A DNA stretch of 64,000 nt, taken from NCBI RefSeq assembly GCF_000372885.1, contig NZ_KB889967.1:558001-622000 (forward strand), given 5' to 3'. Both the position numbers and the translations under genes were made by a program. This stretch comes from Methyloversatilis thermotolerans. GTDB lineage: Bacteria; Pseudomonadota; Gammaproteobacteria; Burkholderiales; Rhodocyclaceae. Shown in pieces: positions 1 to 10,400 of the stretch (position 1 is the first letter of the stretch; each line of letters starts with the position of its first letter). The notes beneath the pieces are model-generated. The model made no database searches. It saw only the letters and a list, made by a program, of their open reading frames with translations, and was not told where the DNA came from.

Positions 1-851
1 TGCGCGGCGACCTGGTGAGCCGGCCGATCGGCGACGTGATGCGCGAAGCCGAAGCACTGCGCGACGCCGGTGTGCGCGAACTGCTCATCGTGTCGCAGGA
101 CACCAGCGCCTATGGCGTGGATGTGAAGTACCGCACCGGCTTCTGGGGCGGGCGGCCCTTGCGCACCAGGCTGCATGACCTGGCGAGCGCGCTGGGCGAA
201 CTGGGCATCTGGGTACGCATGCATTATGTCTACCCGTATCCGCACGTCGACGACATCATTCCGCTGATGGCCGAGGGCATGATTCTTCCCTACCTTGACG
301 TCCCGTTCCAGCATGCCAGCCCGCGCGTGCTCAAGGCGATGAAGCGGCCGGCGAACGCCGAGAACAATCTCGAGCGCATCCGCGCCTGGCGCGCCATCTG
401 TCCCGACATCACGATACGCAGTACCTTCATCACCGGCTTTCCCGGCGAAACCGAACAGGAATTCGAGGAGCTGCTCGATTTTCTCGGCGAGGCGCGGCTG
501 GACCGCGTCGGCTGTTTCGCCTATTCGCCGGTCGACGGCGCCAGCGCGAACGATCTGCCGGGCGCCTTGCCGGACGAAGTGCGCGAGGAGCGCAAGCAGC
601 GCCTGATGGAATTCCAGGAAGACATTTCCACGCAGCGCCTGGAGGAAAAGATCGACCGGGAAATGATCGTGCTGGTCGACGAGGTGGACGAGGATGGCGC
701 GGTCGCGCGCACCGAGGGCGATGCACCCGACATCGACGGCCTTGTGCATGTACTGGACGGACAGGATCTCGAAGTCGGCGATTTCGTGCGCGTGCGCATC
801 ACCGACTGCGATGTGCACGATCTGTATGCCGAGGTGATGCGCGAGGAGTGA
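1..851 (+). CDS. rimO: Ribosomal protein S12 methylthiotransferase RimO (5'-truncated by window edge)
   Basis: Radical-SAM enzyme that methylthiolates the conserved aspartate of ribosomal protein S12. The frame is open from base 3, giving about 282 of the usual ~440 residues, so the N-terminal UPF0004 domain and the CxxxCxxC cluster motif lie outside the window. The visible part has the radical-SAM barrel typical of the family ([41 protein letters not shown]), then a C-terminal TRAM-like RNA-binding tail ([15 protein letters not shown] onward). The GTG at base 15 is an internal valine, not a start. The next gene begins 22 bp downstream on the same strand. Confidence 0.95.
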   Translation, partial: RGDLVSRPIGDVMREAEALRDAGVRELLIVSQDTSAYGVDVKYRTGFWGGRPLRTRLHDLASALGELGIWVRMHYVYPYPHVDDIIPLMAEGMILPYLDVPFQHASPRVLKAMKRPANAENNLERIRAWRAICPDITIRSTFITGFPGETEQEFEELLDFLGEARLDRVGCFAYSPVDGASANDLPGALPDEVREERKQRLMEFQEDISTQRLEEKIDREMIVLVDEVDEDGAVARTEGDAPDIDGLVHVLDGQDLEVGDFVRVRITDCDVHDLYAEVMREE

Positions 852-873
852 ACATCCTCGGCCGGGAGGGGGC

Positions 874-2313
874 ATGGAAGGCAGTGTGATCGAGGCGGTA
901 CTGGCACGCTTGCGCGCGGCGCTGGGCGAAGCCCACGTGCTGCACGAGGCGGCCGACACCGCGCCGTACTGCACCGACTGGCGCGGCCGCTATCGCGGTG
1001 ACGCGTTGTGCGTGGTGCGCCCTGCATCGGTGGCCGAGGTGGCTGCGGTGGTGCGGGTGTGCACCGAGGCCGGTGTCGCCATGGTGCCCCAGGGCGGCAA
1101 TACCGGGCTGTGCGGAGGGGCGACGCCGCGCAGCGGGCGTCACGAAGTGGTGGTGAACCTGTCGCGCCTCAACCGTGTGCGCGCGCTGGATGCGGACAAT
1201 GCCTCGATCACGGTCGAGGCAGGCTGCAAGCTCGCAGCCGTGCAGGCCGCCGCACGCGAGGCCGGATTGCTGTTCCCGCTCAGCCTGGCGTCGGAAGGTT
1301 CCTGCGAGATAGGCGGCAATCTGTCCACCAATGCGGGTGGCGTGCATGTGCTGCGCCACGGCAATGCGCGCGAACAGGTGCTCGGGCTGGAGGTGGTGCT
1401 GCCGGATGGGCGCATCTGGGACGGCCTGCGCAGTCTGCGCAAGGACAATACCGGCTATGACCTGAAGCAGTTGTTCATCGGTGCCGAAGGCACGCTCGGT
1501 TTCATCACTGCCGCGGTGCTCAGGTTGCGGCCGCTGCCGGCCTGCAGCGCACTGGCCTGGGTCGCGCTGCCCGACGTGCGCTCGGCCATCGCACTGCTGC
1601 GCCACCTGCAGGCGCACGCCGGCGATGCCCTGAACGCCTTCGAACTGGTCGGACGCGACGCGCTGGACCTGGTGCTCCGGCATATCCCGGGGACGCGCGA
1701 CCCGCTGTCCGCGCCTCATCCGTGGTACGTGTTGATCGAACTCGCAGGTGCGGAGCAGGGGGGCGCCCGTGCGCTCGAACCGGTGCTCGAAAGCGTGCTG
1801 GACAGGGCGCTGGAGAACGCGCTCGTGGCGGACGCGGTGATCGCCCAGGACGGCCCGCAGGCGAGCGCGCTGTGGGCGCTGCGCGAGAACATTTCGGAGG
1901 CGCAGCGCATTGAGGGATTCAGCGTGAAGCACGACATCAGCGTGCCGGTCAGCGCGATACCCGCCTTCACGGAATGCACCGGTGCCGCGCTGGGTGAGCT
2001 GCTGCCCGGCGTGCGCATCGTCGCCTTCGGTCATGCCGGCGACGGCAATCTGCACTACAACCTGTCCTTTCCCGATGCCGCCGACAATGCGGCATTGCTC
2101 GCAGATGCGGCACGCGCGAGTGCGCTCGTGCATGACACGGTACAGGCGTTCGCGGGATCGATTTCCGCGGAGCACGGCATTGGCCAGCTCAAGCGTGACC
2201 TCTTGCCCCGCTACAAGAGTGAGGTCGAACTGGACATGATGCGTGCGATCAAATCGGCGTTCGATCCTCGCGACCTGATGAATCCGGGCAAAGTGCTGCC
2301 CTCGTCCTTCTGA
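874..2313 (+). CDS. FAD-binding oxidase/dehydrogenase, GlcD/D-2-hydroxyacid dehydrogenase type
   Basis: 479-residue flavoprotein of the PCMH-type FAD oxidase family, likely oxidising a D-2-hydroxyacid such as D-lactate, glycolate or D-2-hydroxyglutarate; the substrate cannot be told from sequence. The FAD pyrophosphate-binding loop PQGGNTGLCGG is at about residues 72-82, with SEGSCEIGGNLSTNAGG further on. The C-terminal FAD-oxidase_C domain carries GHAGDGNLHYN (near 385) and SAEHGIGQLKRD (near 430), typical of the D-lactate/D-2-HGDH branch. No signal peptide or membrane segment is visible, so it is probably cytoplasmic. A purine-rich GGGAGGGGG lies just before the ATG. It follows rimO but has no obvious functional link to it. 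Confidence 0.88.
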   Translation: MEGSVIEAVLARLRAALGEAHVLHEAADTAPYCTDWRGRYRGDALCVVRPASVAEVAAVVRVCTEAGVAMVPQGGNTGLCGGATPRSGRHEVVVNLSRLNRVRALDADNASITVEAGCKLAAVQAAAREAGLLFPLSLASEGSCEIGGNLSTNAGGVHVLRHGNAREQVLGLEVVLPDGRIWDGLRSLRKDNTGYDLKQLFIGAEGTLGFITAAVLRLRPLPACSALAWVALPDVRSAIALLRHLQAHAGDALNAFELVGRDALDLVLRHIPGTRDPLSAPHPWYVLIELAGAEQGGARALEPVLESVLDRALENALVADAVIAQDGPQASALWALRENISEAQRIEGFSVKHDISVPVSAIPAFTECTGAALGELLPGVRIVAFGHAGDGNLHYNLSFPDAADNAALLADAARASALVHDTVQAFAGSISAEHGIGQLKRDLLPRYKSEVELDMMRAIKSAFDPRDLMNPGKVLPSSF

Positions 2314-2423
2314 AGAGGCGTGCGATGGCGACCGGCCATGCCGTCCTCATGCGGGCTGCGGGATGTTCCCGTCATCGCACCTGCCGACCATGTGCGCTGC
2401 GCAAAAAAACTGGCGCGAGGCCC

Positions 2424-2451
2424 TTTACAAAGCCGTTTCACTGTTTATAAT
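2424..2451 (+). promoter_or_regulatory. Sigma-70 promoter of the tRNA cluster
   Basis: TTTACA (2424-2429) and a perfect TATAAT (2446-2451) are separated by 16 bp. The -10 ends 16 bp before tRNA-Ala. The sequence after the -10 is GC-rich (GCGCG), a discriminator type seen in stringently controlled stable-RNA promoters. Confidence 0.8.
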
Positions 2452-2467
2452 GCGCGTCTCTTTCGAC

Positions 2468-2543
<76 letters not shown>

Positions 2544-2583
2544 TGCGAAAGAGAGCAGCAAAGCAGTCAGTGCAGCACACTAG

Positions 2584-2659
2584 GTCCCCATCGTCTAGAG
2601 GCCTAGGACATCGCCCTTTCACGGCGGTAACCGGGGTTCGAATCCCCGTGGGGACGCCA
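2584..2659 (+). tRNA. tRNA-Glu (TTC), copy 1
   Basis: 76-nt cloverleaf with acceptor GTCCCCA/TGGGGAC, anticodon loop CTTTCAC (anticodon TTC), T loop GGTTCGAATCC and an encoded CCA end. The second copy at 2871-2946 appears identical across the mature tRNA. Confidence 0.96.
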
Positions 2660-2708
2660 GCCCAGGGCTGGTCTGCAGGTCCGGAAGATGTCGCGCCGGC
2701 ACCAACGA

Positions 2709-2785
2709 GGAGTGGTAGTTCAGTTGGTTAGAATACCGGCCTGTCACGCCGGGGGTCGCGGGTTCGAGTCCCGTCCACTCCGCCA
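2709..2785 (+). tRNA. tRNA-Asp (GTC), copy 1
   Basis: 77-nt cloverleaf with acceptor GGAGTGG/CCACTCC, anticodon loop CTGTCAC (anticodon GTC), T arm GGGTTCGAGTCCC and an encoded CCA. The sequence of the copy at 2960-3036 is the same. Confidence 0.96.
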
Positions 2786-2821
2786 ACACCTGTCGTTGCA
2801 CCCGGTGCAGCGACGATCCGG

Positions 2822-2848
2822 AAAGGGTCGCGCAAGCGGCCTTTTTTG
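2822..2848 (+). terminator. Rho-independent terminator between the two Glu-Asp tRNA pairs
   Basis: Stem GGTCGC with loop GCAA and GCGGCC, followed by six T residues. The stem can be extended by the A/T-rich flanks. It would end or attenuate the transcript after the first tRNA-Asp. Confidence 0.75.
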
Positions 2849-2870
2849 TTGTGAGGGGCCCGCCCCTTCT

Positions 2871-2946
2871 GTCCCCATCGTCTAGAGGCCTAGGACATCG
2901 CCCTTTCACGGCGGTAACCGGGGTTCGAATCCCCGTGGGGACGCCA
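2871..2946 (+). tRNA. tRNA-Glu (TTC), copy 2
   Basis: 76-nt cloverleaf with anticodon TTC and CCA encoded, matching the copy at 2584-2659. No separate strong promoter was seen in the ~22 bp after the preceding terminator, so read-through may be needed. Confidence 0.96.
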
Positions 2947-2959
2947 TCGCCCGCAGTAC

Positions 2960-3036
2960 GGAGTGGTAGTTCAGTTGGTTAGAATACCGGCCTGTCACGC
3001 CGGGGGTCGCGGGTTCGAGTCCCGTCCACTCCGCCA
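2960..3036 (+). tRNA. tRNA-Asp (GTC), copy 2
   Basis: 77-nt cloverleaf with anticodon GTC and encoded CCA, a duplicate of the tRNA at 2709-2785. It lies 13 bp after tRNA-Glu copy 2 and is the last gene of the block. Confidence 0.96.
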
Positions 3037-3058
3037 TACCTGCAAGCCCGTCCGTCAT

Positions 3059-3082
3059 CGAAGCCGCTTCCGCGGCTTTTTT
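3059..3082 (+). terminator. Rho-independent terminator of the tRNA cluster
   Basis: Stem AGCCGC with loop TTCC and GCGGCT, followed by a run of T residues. It lies 23 bp after the last tRNA-Asp. Confidence 0.85.
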
Positions 3083-3236
3083 CATTTCTGCGCATGCCTT
3101 TTCCTTGCCTTGGGTGGCGGATGCCTGCAAGGTGCAGCCCGGTGCTTGCTGATGCAGGCAAGCGCGGACACACTGCACGCTGTGACCGTAGACCGCGTGT
3201 CTGCCCCATGCTGCGCGCAGCCGTCCCGACCACTGG

Positions 3237-6200
3237 ATGAGCACAATGTCCCTGAACACCCTCATTGCACGACCGGCGCTGCGCAAGGCCGCCATCGCCC
3301 TGGTGATTTTCCTGGTCCTGTTCGGACTGCTGGGGGTGTTCGCGGCACCCCACCTGGTCCGTTCGCTCGCCGAGAAACATGGCTCGGCCTTTCTTGGCAG
3401 GACCCTGTCGATCGACGAGGTGAACATCAATCCCTACACGCTGAAGCTCGATGTGCGCGGCTTCCGCATGCTGGAGGTGGATGGCAAGGAGGAGGCCGCG
3501 TCGGTCGACCGGCTGACGGTCGATGTCGAGTGGATGTCGCTGTTCCGGGGCGCGCCGGTGATCCGTCAGGTGGAGGTGGAGCGACCTTTGTTGCGCATCG
3601 TCCGGCTGGACGAGGACGGGCATTACAACTACAGCGATGTGCTGAAAAAGCTGCTGGACCAGCCGCCCAGTGACGAGCCGGCACGCTTCTCGGTCAACAA
3701 CATCACCTTGCGCGACGGTCGTATCGACATCGATGACCAGCCGTTTGCGCGCAAGCATGTGATCAGCGACATCCAGATCGGGCTGCCCTTCGTGTCCAAC
3801 CTGCCGTCGGATGTCGAACTGTTCGTCGAGCCATCCATCGCCGCGCGCATCAACGATGCGCCGTTCTCGCTCAAGGGCCGCATCAGACCCTTCCTCGACG
3901 AGCGGGAAGCGACGCTGAAGATCGAATTCAACGCGCTCAATCTCGCACGCTTCGATGAATACTCGCCGGTACCGCTCGGTTTCCGCATTGCCTCCGGTGC
4001 GCTCGATACCGATATCGATGTGAGTTTCCGCCAGCCCGCGTCGGGCGACACGAAAATTGCGCTGCAGGGCACGCTGGAACTGCGCGATCTCGAACTCGAC
4101 AACCGCGAGGGGCAGCCGCTGTTGCGGCTGCCGGCGCTGGACATGGTGCTCAACGAGATACAGCCGCTCGAAGGCAAGGTGGACATCGCGAGCATACGCA
4201 TCGATCAACCCGACATCGAGCTGGCTCGCCTGAAGGATGGAAGCTGGAACCTGATGGCGCTCGGCCCGCTGCCTGCGCAGCAGCGCGGCGCCGCGGATGC
4301 GGGCGGACGCGAAGCCGGTGAGGACGCGGCCCGGGCGGCGGGGAAAAAAGAGGAAAAGGACGGACCGAAGCCGGAACCGAAGAAAGCGGTGCCGGATGTG
4401 AAGCTGGGCATGCTGGAAATCCTGCAGGCCCGCCTGGCTTTCACCGACGATGTTCCGGCGCAGACGTTCAAGTACGTGATCGAACCCATGGATGTGGTGC
4501 TGCGGGATTTCGCGCTGAATGCGGATACGCCTGCCAAACTGCTGGTGAGCGCCACCACGGAAAGCAATGCGCGCATCTCTCTCGATGCGCGCGTGAAAAT
4601 CGCCCAGCCGGGCATCGAGGGCGAACTGACGGTCGCTGACCTCGACCTTCCACGCTTCTCACCCTATTTCGCCGACCGCATCAATTTCGATCTGGAAGAG
4701 GCTGCATTCAGACTGGGCACGCGTTTCGGCCTGCGTATCGAGAACGGAACGCCGCAGGGCGAAATTGCGGTGACCGAGGCCGGCATTTCGCGATTGCGGC
4801 TTGCGCGCCCGCGCGAGCGGGGTGCCTTCATGCAGGCGGACGATATCGTCGTGCGCGATGCGCGGGTCGACCTGTCCTCACGCAAGGTATCGATAGAGAG
4901 CTTCGTCATCGAACGGCCGCGCGCGAAGGTGGCCCGACTCGCCGATGGCAGCATGGATCTGGCCGCCTTGATGCGTGCCCCGGCCGGGATTTCCCAGCCG
5001 GCCACGGTGGCATCCGGGAAGGATGCGGCGGCCTGGAGCGCCCGCCTGGGCAGCGTGCTGCTGAACGACGGCAGTCTGCATTTCGAGGACCGTACGCTCA
5101 CCACGCCAGCCGTGATCGACCTGAGCAAGCTCGCGTTCAAGCTCGACAACGTGGGCACGGATCCCAAGCTCAGATCCGTGCTTGAACTGTCCTTCCGCGA
5201 TCCGAAGGGTGGGGTGTTCGGCACCCGCGGCAGTTTCACCCAGTCGCCGCTCAAGGCCGACCTGAAGGTCGATGTGCGTCGCCTCGACCTGCTTGCGGCG
5301 CAGCCATGGATGGCCCGCAAACTGAACGCCGAACTGCTCGCCGGCAGCTTGAGCCTGCGTGGTGATCTGGGCGTGCAGATGCAGACTTCGGGCAGATGGA
5401 CCCTGGGCTGGAGTGGTGAGGGCAATGTCGACAATATCCACCTGACGGACAAGCTCAACGCAGCCGATCTGCTGAAGTGGCGTTCGCTGTTCGCCGGGGG
5501 CATGCAACTCAGGCTGGACAGCGCACGGCCTGATCTGCTGGCGGGACTGAGCATCAACGAGATCGCGCTGAGCGACTATTTCGCGCGTGTCATCGTGTCA
5601 CCCGAAGGGCGGCTGAACCTGCAGGACATCGTGCGCGCCGAGGATGGCGGATCGGGGACCGCCGCGACGCCTGTCACGAAGGCGCCGGTTGCGAAGCTGC
5701 CTGCCGCGAAGGCTCCGTCCGCCCCGGCTGGCGCCGGCAAGTCGGCCCCGGCACGCCCGGCGGAGGGGCAGGCGGCGCTCGCGAAAGTGATCGATACCGT
5801 CCGGCCACCGATCGACATCAAGACCGTGGTCATGCAGGGCGGGCGGGTGGATTTCAGCGATTTCTTCATCAAGCCCAATTACCGCGCACAACTTTCGGAG
5901 CTGGGCGGGCGGGTGGCCGGCCTGAGTTCAGTCGCGGGAACACGCGGTGAAGTGGAGCTGCGTGGCGTGGTCGAAGGGTCGGCACCGATAGACATCACCG
6001 GCCGCATCAATCCGCTGGCACAGTCGCTTTTCCTGGATATCAAGGCGAGCGCGCGTGGCATCGAACTGGCGCCGCTGTCGCCCTATTCCGGCAAGTACGT
6101 CGGCTACGGCATCGAGAAAGGCAAGCTCAGCGTGAACATTGCCTACAAGATCGAGAACGACCAGCTTACCGCCCAGAACAATGTCATTCTTGACCAGCTT

Positions 6201-7007
6201 ACCTTCGGCGCGGCGGTGGACAGCCCGGACGCGATCAAGGCGCCGGTGCTGCTCGCGGTGTCGCTGCTCAAGGACCGCAATGGCGTGATCGACATCAATC
6301 TGCCGATCAGCGGTTCATTGTCCGATCCGCAGTTCTCGATCGGTGGCATCGTCGTGAAGGTGATCGTGAATCTCATCGTGAAGGCGGTCACCTCGCCGTT
6401 CGCGCTGCTGGGCTCGCTGTTCGGCTCGGAAGCCGAGCTGGACCACGTGGCGTTCGACCCCGGGCGCAGCACGCTGTCCGATACCGCACGTGGCAAGCTC
6501 GATACCCTGGCCAAGGCACTCAATGACCGTCCGGCGCTCAAGCTGGAGGTGAGCGGGCGGGTGGATCGTGCGGTCGATGTCGAGGGCTATCGCCGCGCCG
6601 TGCTGGATCGACGCATCCGCGCCGCCAAGGCGGCGCAGACCAAGGGGTCGGCTGACGAGGTGACGGTGTCGGCCGACGAGTATCCGCGCCTGCTGGAAGT
6701 GGTCTACAAGGCCTCATCGTTTCCCAAGCCACGCAATGTGATCGGTCTGGCCAAGGATCTGCCGGTGCCGGAGATGGAAAAACTCATCCTGACCAACACC
6801 GAGGTGAGCGACGAGGATCTGCGTCAGCTCGGCCTGGCGCGCGCGCAGGTGGTGAAGGACTATCTGAGCCGCAGCGGCAAGGTGGAGGATGGCCGCCTGT
6901 TCGTGCTGTCGCCGCGGCTCGATGCGGCGGGTGATGCGGCAAAGGAGGGGCGCGCAAAGGACGACAGGAGCGCGCCGGCGCGCGCGGAATTCACCATCAG
7001 GAACTGA
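3237..7007 (+). CDS. DUF748 domain-containing AsmA-like protein
   Basis: 1256-residue protein with one N-terminal membrane segment (about 18-38) followed by a long periplasmic region of DUF748/AsmA-type repeats, for example VDRLTVDVEWMSLFRG and the many FxLDxR strands. AsmA-superfamily proteins bridge the inner and outer membranes and are linked to phospholipid transport; that role is inferred here from family. A low-complexity Lys/Pro/Glu linker lies near 360-385 and an Ala/Pro/Lys linker near 805-845. The last ~200 residues contain an OmpA-like stretch (HVAFDPGRSTLSDTARGKL). ATG at 3237 or 3246 could both serve; no clear ribosome site separates them. Its 3' end overlaps the convergent peroxiredoxin gene by 11 bp. 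Confidence 0.85.
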   Translation: MSTMSLNTLIARPALRKAAIALVIFLVLFGLLGVFAAPHLVRSLAEKHGSAFLGRTLSIDEVNINPYTLKLDVRGFRMLEVDGKEEAASVDRLTVDVEWMSLFRGAPVIRQVEVERPLLRIVRLDEDGHYNYSDVLKKLLDQPPSDEPARFSVNNITLRDGRIDIDDQPFARKHVISDIQIGLPFVSNLPSDVELFVEPSIAARINDAPFSLKGRIRPFLDEREATLKIEFNALNLARFDEYSPVPLGFRIASGALDTDIDVSFRQPASGDTKIALQGTLELRDLELDNREGQPLLRLPALDMVLNEIQPLEGKVDIASIRIDQPDIELARLKDGSWNLMALGPLPAQQRGAADAGGREAGEDAARAAGKKEEKDGPKPEPKKAVPDVKLGMLEILQARLAFTDDVPAQTFKYVIEPMDVVLRDFALNADTPAKLLVSATTESNARISLDARVKIAQPGIEGELTVADLDLPRFSPYFADRINFDLEEAAFRLGTRFGLRIENGTPQGEIAVTEAGISRLRLARPRERGAFMQADDIVVRDARVDLSSRKVSIESFVIERPRAKVARLADGSMDLAALMRAPAGISQPATVASGKDAAAWSARLGSVLLNDGSLHFEDRTLTTPAVIDLSKLAFKLDNVGTDPKLRSVLELSFRDPKGGVFGTRGSFTQSPLKADLKVDVRRLDLLAAQPWMARKLNAELLAGSLSLRGDLGVQMQTSGRWTLGWSGEGNVDNIHLTDKLNAADLLKWRSLFAGGMQLRLDSARPDLLAGLSINEIALSDYFARVIVSPEGRLNLQDIVRAEDGGSGTAATPVTKAPVAKLPAAKAPSAPAGAGKSAPARPAEGQAALAKVIDTVRPPIDIKTVVMQGGRVDFSDFFIKPNYRAQLSELGGRVAGLSSVAGTRGEVELRGVVEGSAPIDITGRINPLAQSLFLDIKASARGIELAPLSPYSGKYVGYGIEKGKLSVNIAYKIENDQLTAQNNVILDQLTFGAAVDSPDAIKAPVLLAVSLLKDRNGVIDINLPISGSLSDPQFSIGGIVVKVIVNLIVKAVTSPFALLGSLFGSEAELDHVAFDPGRSTLSDTARGKLDTLAKALNDRPALKLEVSGRVDRAVDVEGYRRAVLDRRIRAAKAAQTKGSADEVTVSADEYPRLLEVVYKASSFPKPRNVIGLAKDLPVPEMEKLILTNTEVSDEDLRQLGLARAQVVKDYLSRSGKVEDGRLFVLSPRLDAAGDAAKEGRAKDDRSAPARAEFTIRN

Positions 7008-7449
7008 TGCTGCGCAGGATCTGCCCGGCGTGGTCCCTTACGTCGGGCGTATCGATGCGCTGCGCGATGCGGCCGTCCGGAGCGATCACCACGGTGATGC
7101 GCCGGTAGGCACCGAGCAGCCTGCGCAGCCCGGCCCGCCAGCCGGTACCCAGCGCACCGTAGCCGGTGGCGATGCGCAGGCCGTCGTCGACCAGCAGCGG
7201 AAAGTTCAGGCCATGCCGGGCCGCGAAGGCGCGATGCGTCGTGCCATCCTGGGCCGATACGCCCAGCACCGCGACGTTCATGCGCTGCAGTGTTTCGCGC
7301 GCGTCGCGTATCGAACAGGCCTGCCGCGTGCACTGCGGTGTATCGTCGCGCGGGTAGAAATAGAGCACCAGCCAGCGGCCGCGGTAGTCGGCGAGGCGAT
7401 GGCGCACGCCGTTCTGGTCCAGTGCGTCGAAATCGGGCGCGGCATTCAT
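6997..7449 (-). CDS. Peroxiredoxin (BCP/PrxQ-type thiol peroxidase)
   Basis: 150-residue thioredoxin-fold peroxidase that reduces hydroperoxides using thioredoxin. The motif FYPRDDTPQCTRQACSIRD holds the peroxidatic Cys40 and a possible resolving Cys45, the five-residue spacing typical of BCP/PrxQ. GVSAQDGTTHRAFAARHGLNFPLL fits the second half of the family. No signal peptide is present, so it acts in the cytoplasm. It lies directly downstream of dnaE2 on the same strand (15-bp gap) and may be co-transcribed with it. It overlaps the end of the convergent DUF748 gene. Confidence 0.92.
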   Translation of the reverse strand: MNAAPDFDALDQNGVRHRLADYRGRWLVLYFYPRDDTPQCTRQACSIRDARETLQRMNVAVLGVSAQDGTTHRAFAARHGLNFPLLVDDGLRIATGYGALGTGWRAGLRRLLGAYRRITVVIAPDGRIAQRIDTPDVRDHAGQILRSISS

Positions 7450-7464
7450 GTCTGGTCCTCCGGT

Positions 7465-10400
7465 TCAATGGAAATCACGGCTGCGCGGCGTCAATGCGCC
7501 GAGCAGGGCGGAGCGGTCGACCAGGCGGCGCGCGATCAGGTGGATCACCTCGCCTTCGCGCGACACCTGACCATAGATGCCCAGCAGTGTGGCCCCCAGC
7601 ACCTCGCGCCGCTGCTTCTGCTGCACATCCTGGTGCACGATGATGTTGGCCAGCCCGGTTTCATCCTCCACCGTGACGAACATGACGCCGCTGGCCGTGC
7701 CCGGCCGCTGGCGACAGGTGACGATGCCCGCCGCACGCGCCAGCGTGCGGTCCGGCAGGCGACGCAGTTCGGCCGCGGTGATGAAGCGCTGCGCGCGGAG
7801 CTGGGTGCGCAGCAGCGCCAGCGGATGACGGCCGAGCGTGAAGCCGAGGCTGGCGTAGTCGGCCACGATATCTTCGCCTTCGCGCGGCGCTTGCAGCGCG
7901 AGCGGCACTTCGTCGAGCGGGGCGTCCTGCAGCAGTGCGTCCGGCCTGCGTACGGCCGACTGCCAGTGCGCCTGATGCCGGTTGCCCGCCAGTCGGGCCA
8001 GTGCGCCGCCGGCCGCCAGCGCGCGCAATTGCGCGCGATCGATGCGTGCGCGACGGGCGAGATCGTCCACGCTGCGGAAGGCGCCGCCGGTGCGCGCCTC
8101 GACGATGCGTCGCGCGACTTCTTCCGATGCACCCTTGATCATGCGCAGTCCGAGCCGCACGCAGGCTGCCGGTCTGCCATCGGGCGCCGCGCTGCCTCGA
8201 GCGGGTAAGGGATGCGAGGGTTCGAGCGCACAATCCCAGTCGCTCGCGTTCACGTCCGCCGGTCTGACCTCGACGCCGTGCGCACGTGCGTCGGCGATGA
8301 GTTGTGCAGGCGCATAGAAACCCATGGGCTGGCTGTTCAGCAGACCGCACAGAAACGCGGCTGGATGATGGCACTTGAGCCAGGATGAGGCGTAGACCAG
8401 CAATGCGAAGCTGGCGGCGTGCGACTCCGGGAAACCATAGCCCGAGAAGCCTTCGATCTGCTTGTAGATGCGCTCCGCGAAGTCCGGGGAATAGCCGTTT
8501 GCCAGCAGCCCTTCGGTCAGTTTCTGCTGGAACTTCTCCATCGTGCCGCGCTGTCGCCAGGCGGCCATCGAACGGCGCATCTGGTCGGCTTCGCCGGGCG
8601 TGAAATTCGCGGCCACGACGGCAAGCTGCATCACCTGCTCCTGGAAGATGGGGATGCCCAGCGTGCGCTCCAGCACCGGCCGCAGGGCGTCGGATGGATA
8701 GTCGATCGCATCCGGCGGCAGATGCCGGCGCGCGAGATAGGGATGCACCATGCCCCCCTGTATCGGCCCCGGCCGCACGATGGCCACCTGGATCACCAGA
8801 TCGTAGTAGCGACGCGGGCGCAGGCGCGGCAGCATGTTCATCTGCGCGCGCGACTCGACCTGGAATACACCCACCGATCCGCCGCGACACAGCATGTCAT
8901 AGGTGGCCGGATCTTCCGGCGGAATGTCGGCGAGGGTGCGCGGAACGAATCCCTGTCCTGTCGCGCAGGGCTTCGTTGCCGGGCCCGGGTATGTGGCATC
9001 TGCGTCCGCCGGCATGGCGCAGTCCGTCGGTGTCCGTGCCACGCACGTCGCAGCGGGAACAAGTGCTTCGTAGGCCGCCAGCGACTGCAGCGTCTTGCGT
9101 ATCGCGGTGAGCATGCCCAGCGCCAGTACGTCCACCTTCATCAAGCCGACCGCCTCCAGATCGTCCTTGTCCCACTGGATGACGCAGCGCTCCGGCATGC
9201 GGGCATTCTCGATCGGCACCAGGCTGGACAGCCGGCCACGCGCGATGACGAAACCGCCGACGTGCTGCGACAGATGACGTGGTGCACCGATCAGCTCATT
9301 GGCCAGTTCCATCAACAGGCGCACGCGCGGCGCACGCGCGCTGAAGCCGGCCTCCATCAGCCTGTCCTCGCGCACCTGCCGGCCGTCCCACCACATGTGA
9401 CCGCGCGTGAGCCGGTCCAGCGCCTCGTCGCTGAACCCCAGCGCGCGCCCGACGTCGCGCAGCGCCGAACGGGGCCGGTAGCAGATCAGGCTGGCCGCCA
9501 GCGCGGCGCGGTCGCGGCCGTACTTGCGGTAGATGTACTGGATCACTTCCTCGCGCCGCTCGTGCTCGAAATCGACATCGATGTCCGGTGCCTCGTCGCG
9601 GCTCGCGGAAATGAAGCGCCCGAACAGCATGTTGGCGCGCCACGGATCGACCTCGGTCACGCCTATGCAGTAGCACACCGCCGAATTCGCCGCCGAACCG
9701 CGCCCCTGGCACAGGATGCCCTGCGAACGCGCCCAGGCGACGATGTCGTATACGGTCAGGAAATAAGGCTCGTACGTCAGCTCGCTGATCAGCGCCAGTT
9801 CGTCCTCGATCTGTCTGCGCATCTGTTCGGCCTTGCGCGTGAAGCTGGCGTCATCCATCGAGACCACGCGCCGGATTTCGGCACAGCGGCGCGCGTAGCC
9901 GCGTTCCGCCAGATGCCTGAGCCAGGAGGAGGGCGTATGACCTGCCGGTACGATTTCCTCCGGGTATTCGTAGCGCAGTTCGTCGAGCGAGAAACGGCAC
10001 TGTGCGGCGATGGTGAGCGTGGCCTGCAGCAGCTCGGGCGGGTAGAGCTTGCGCAATGCCTGCAGCGGGCGCAGATGGCGCTCTCCGTTCGGGAACAGGG
10101 CTTCGCCGCAGGCGGACAGCGGCCGGTGCAGCCGTATCGCGGTCAGCGTGTCCTGCAAGCGGCGGCGTGCCCGCACATGCATGTGCACGTCGCCCGCGGC
10201 ACACAGCGGCAGTCCCGATGCCGCGCCGATGGCGGTGAGCTGCGCCAGCTTGTGCGTGTCGTCGGGCCCGCGCAGCAGTTCCACCGCCAGCCAGGCGTGT
10301 TCGTCGAACAGCGCCCGCAGCCAGCGTGCCTGGGCGAGCAGGGTGTCCGGATTGTCGAGCGCTTTGTCGTCCGCCAGCAGCAGCCCGCTGCAGTCCTGCA

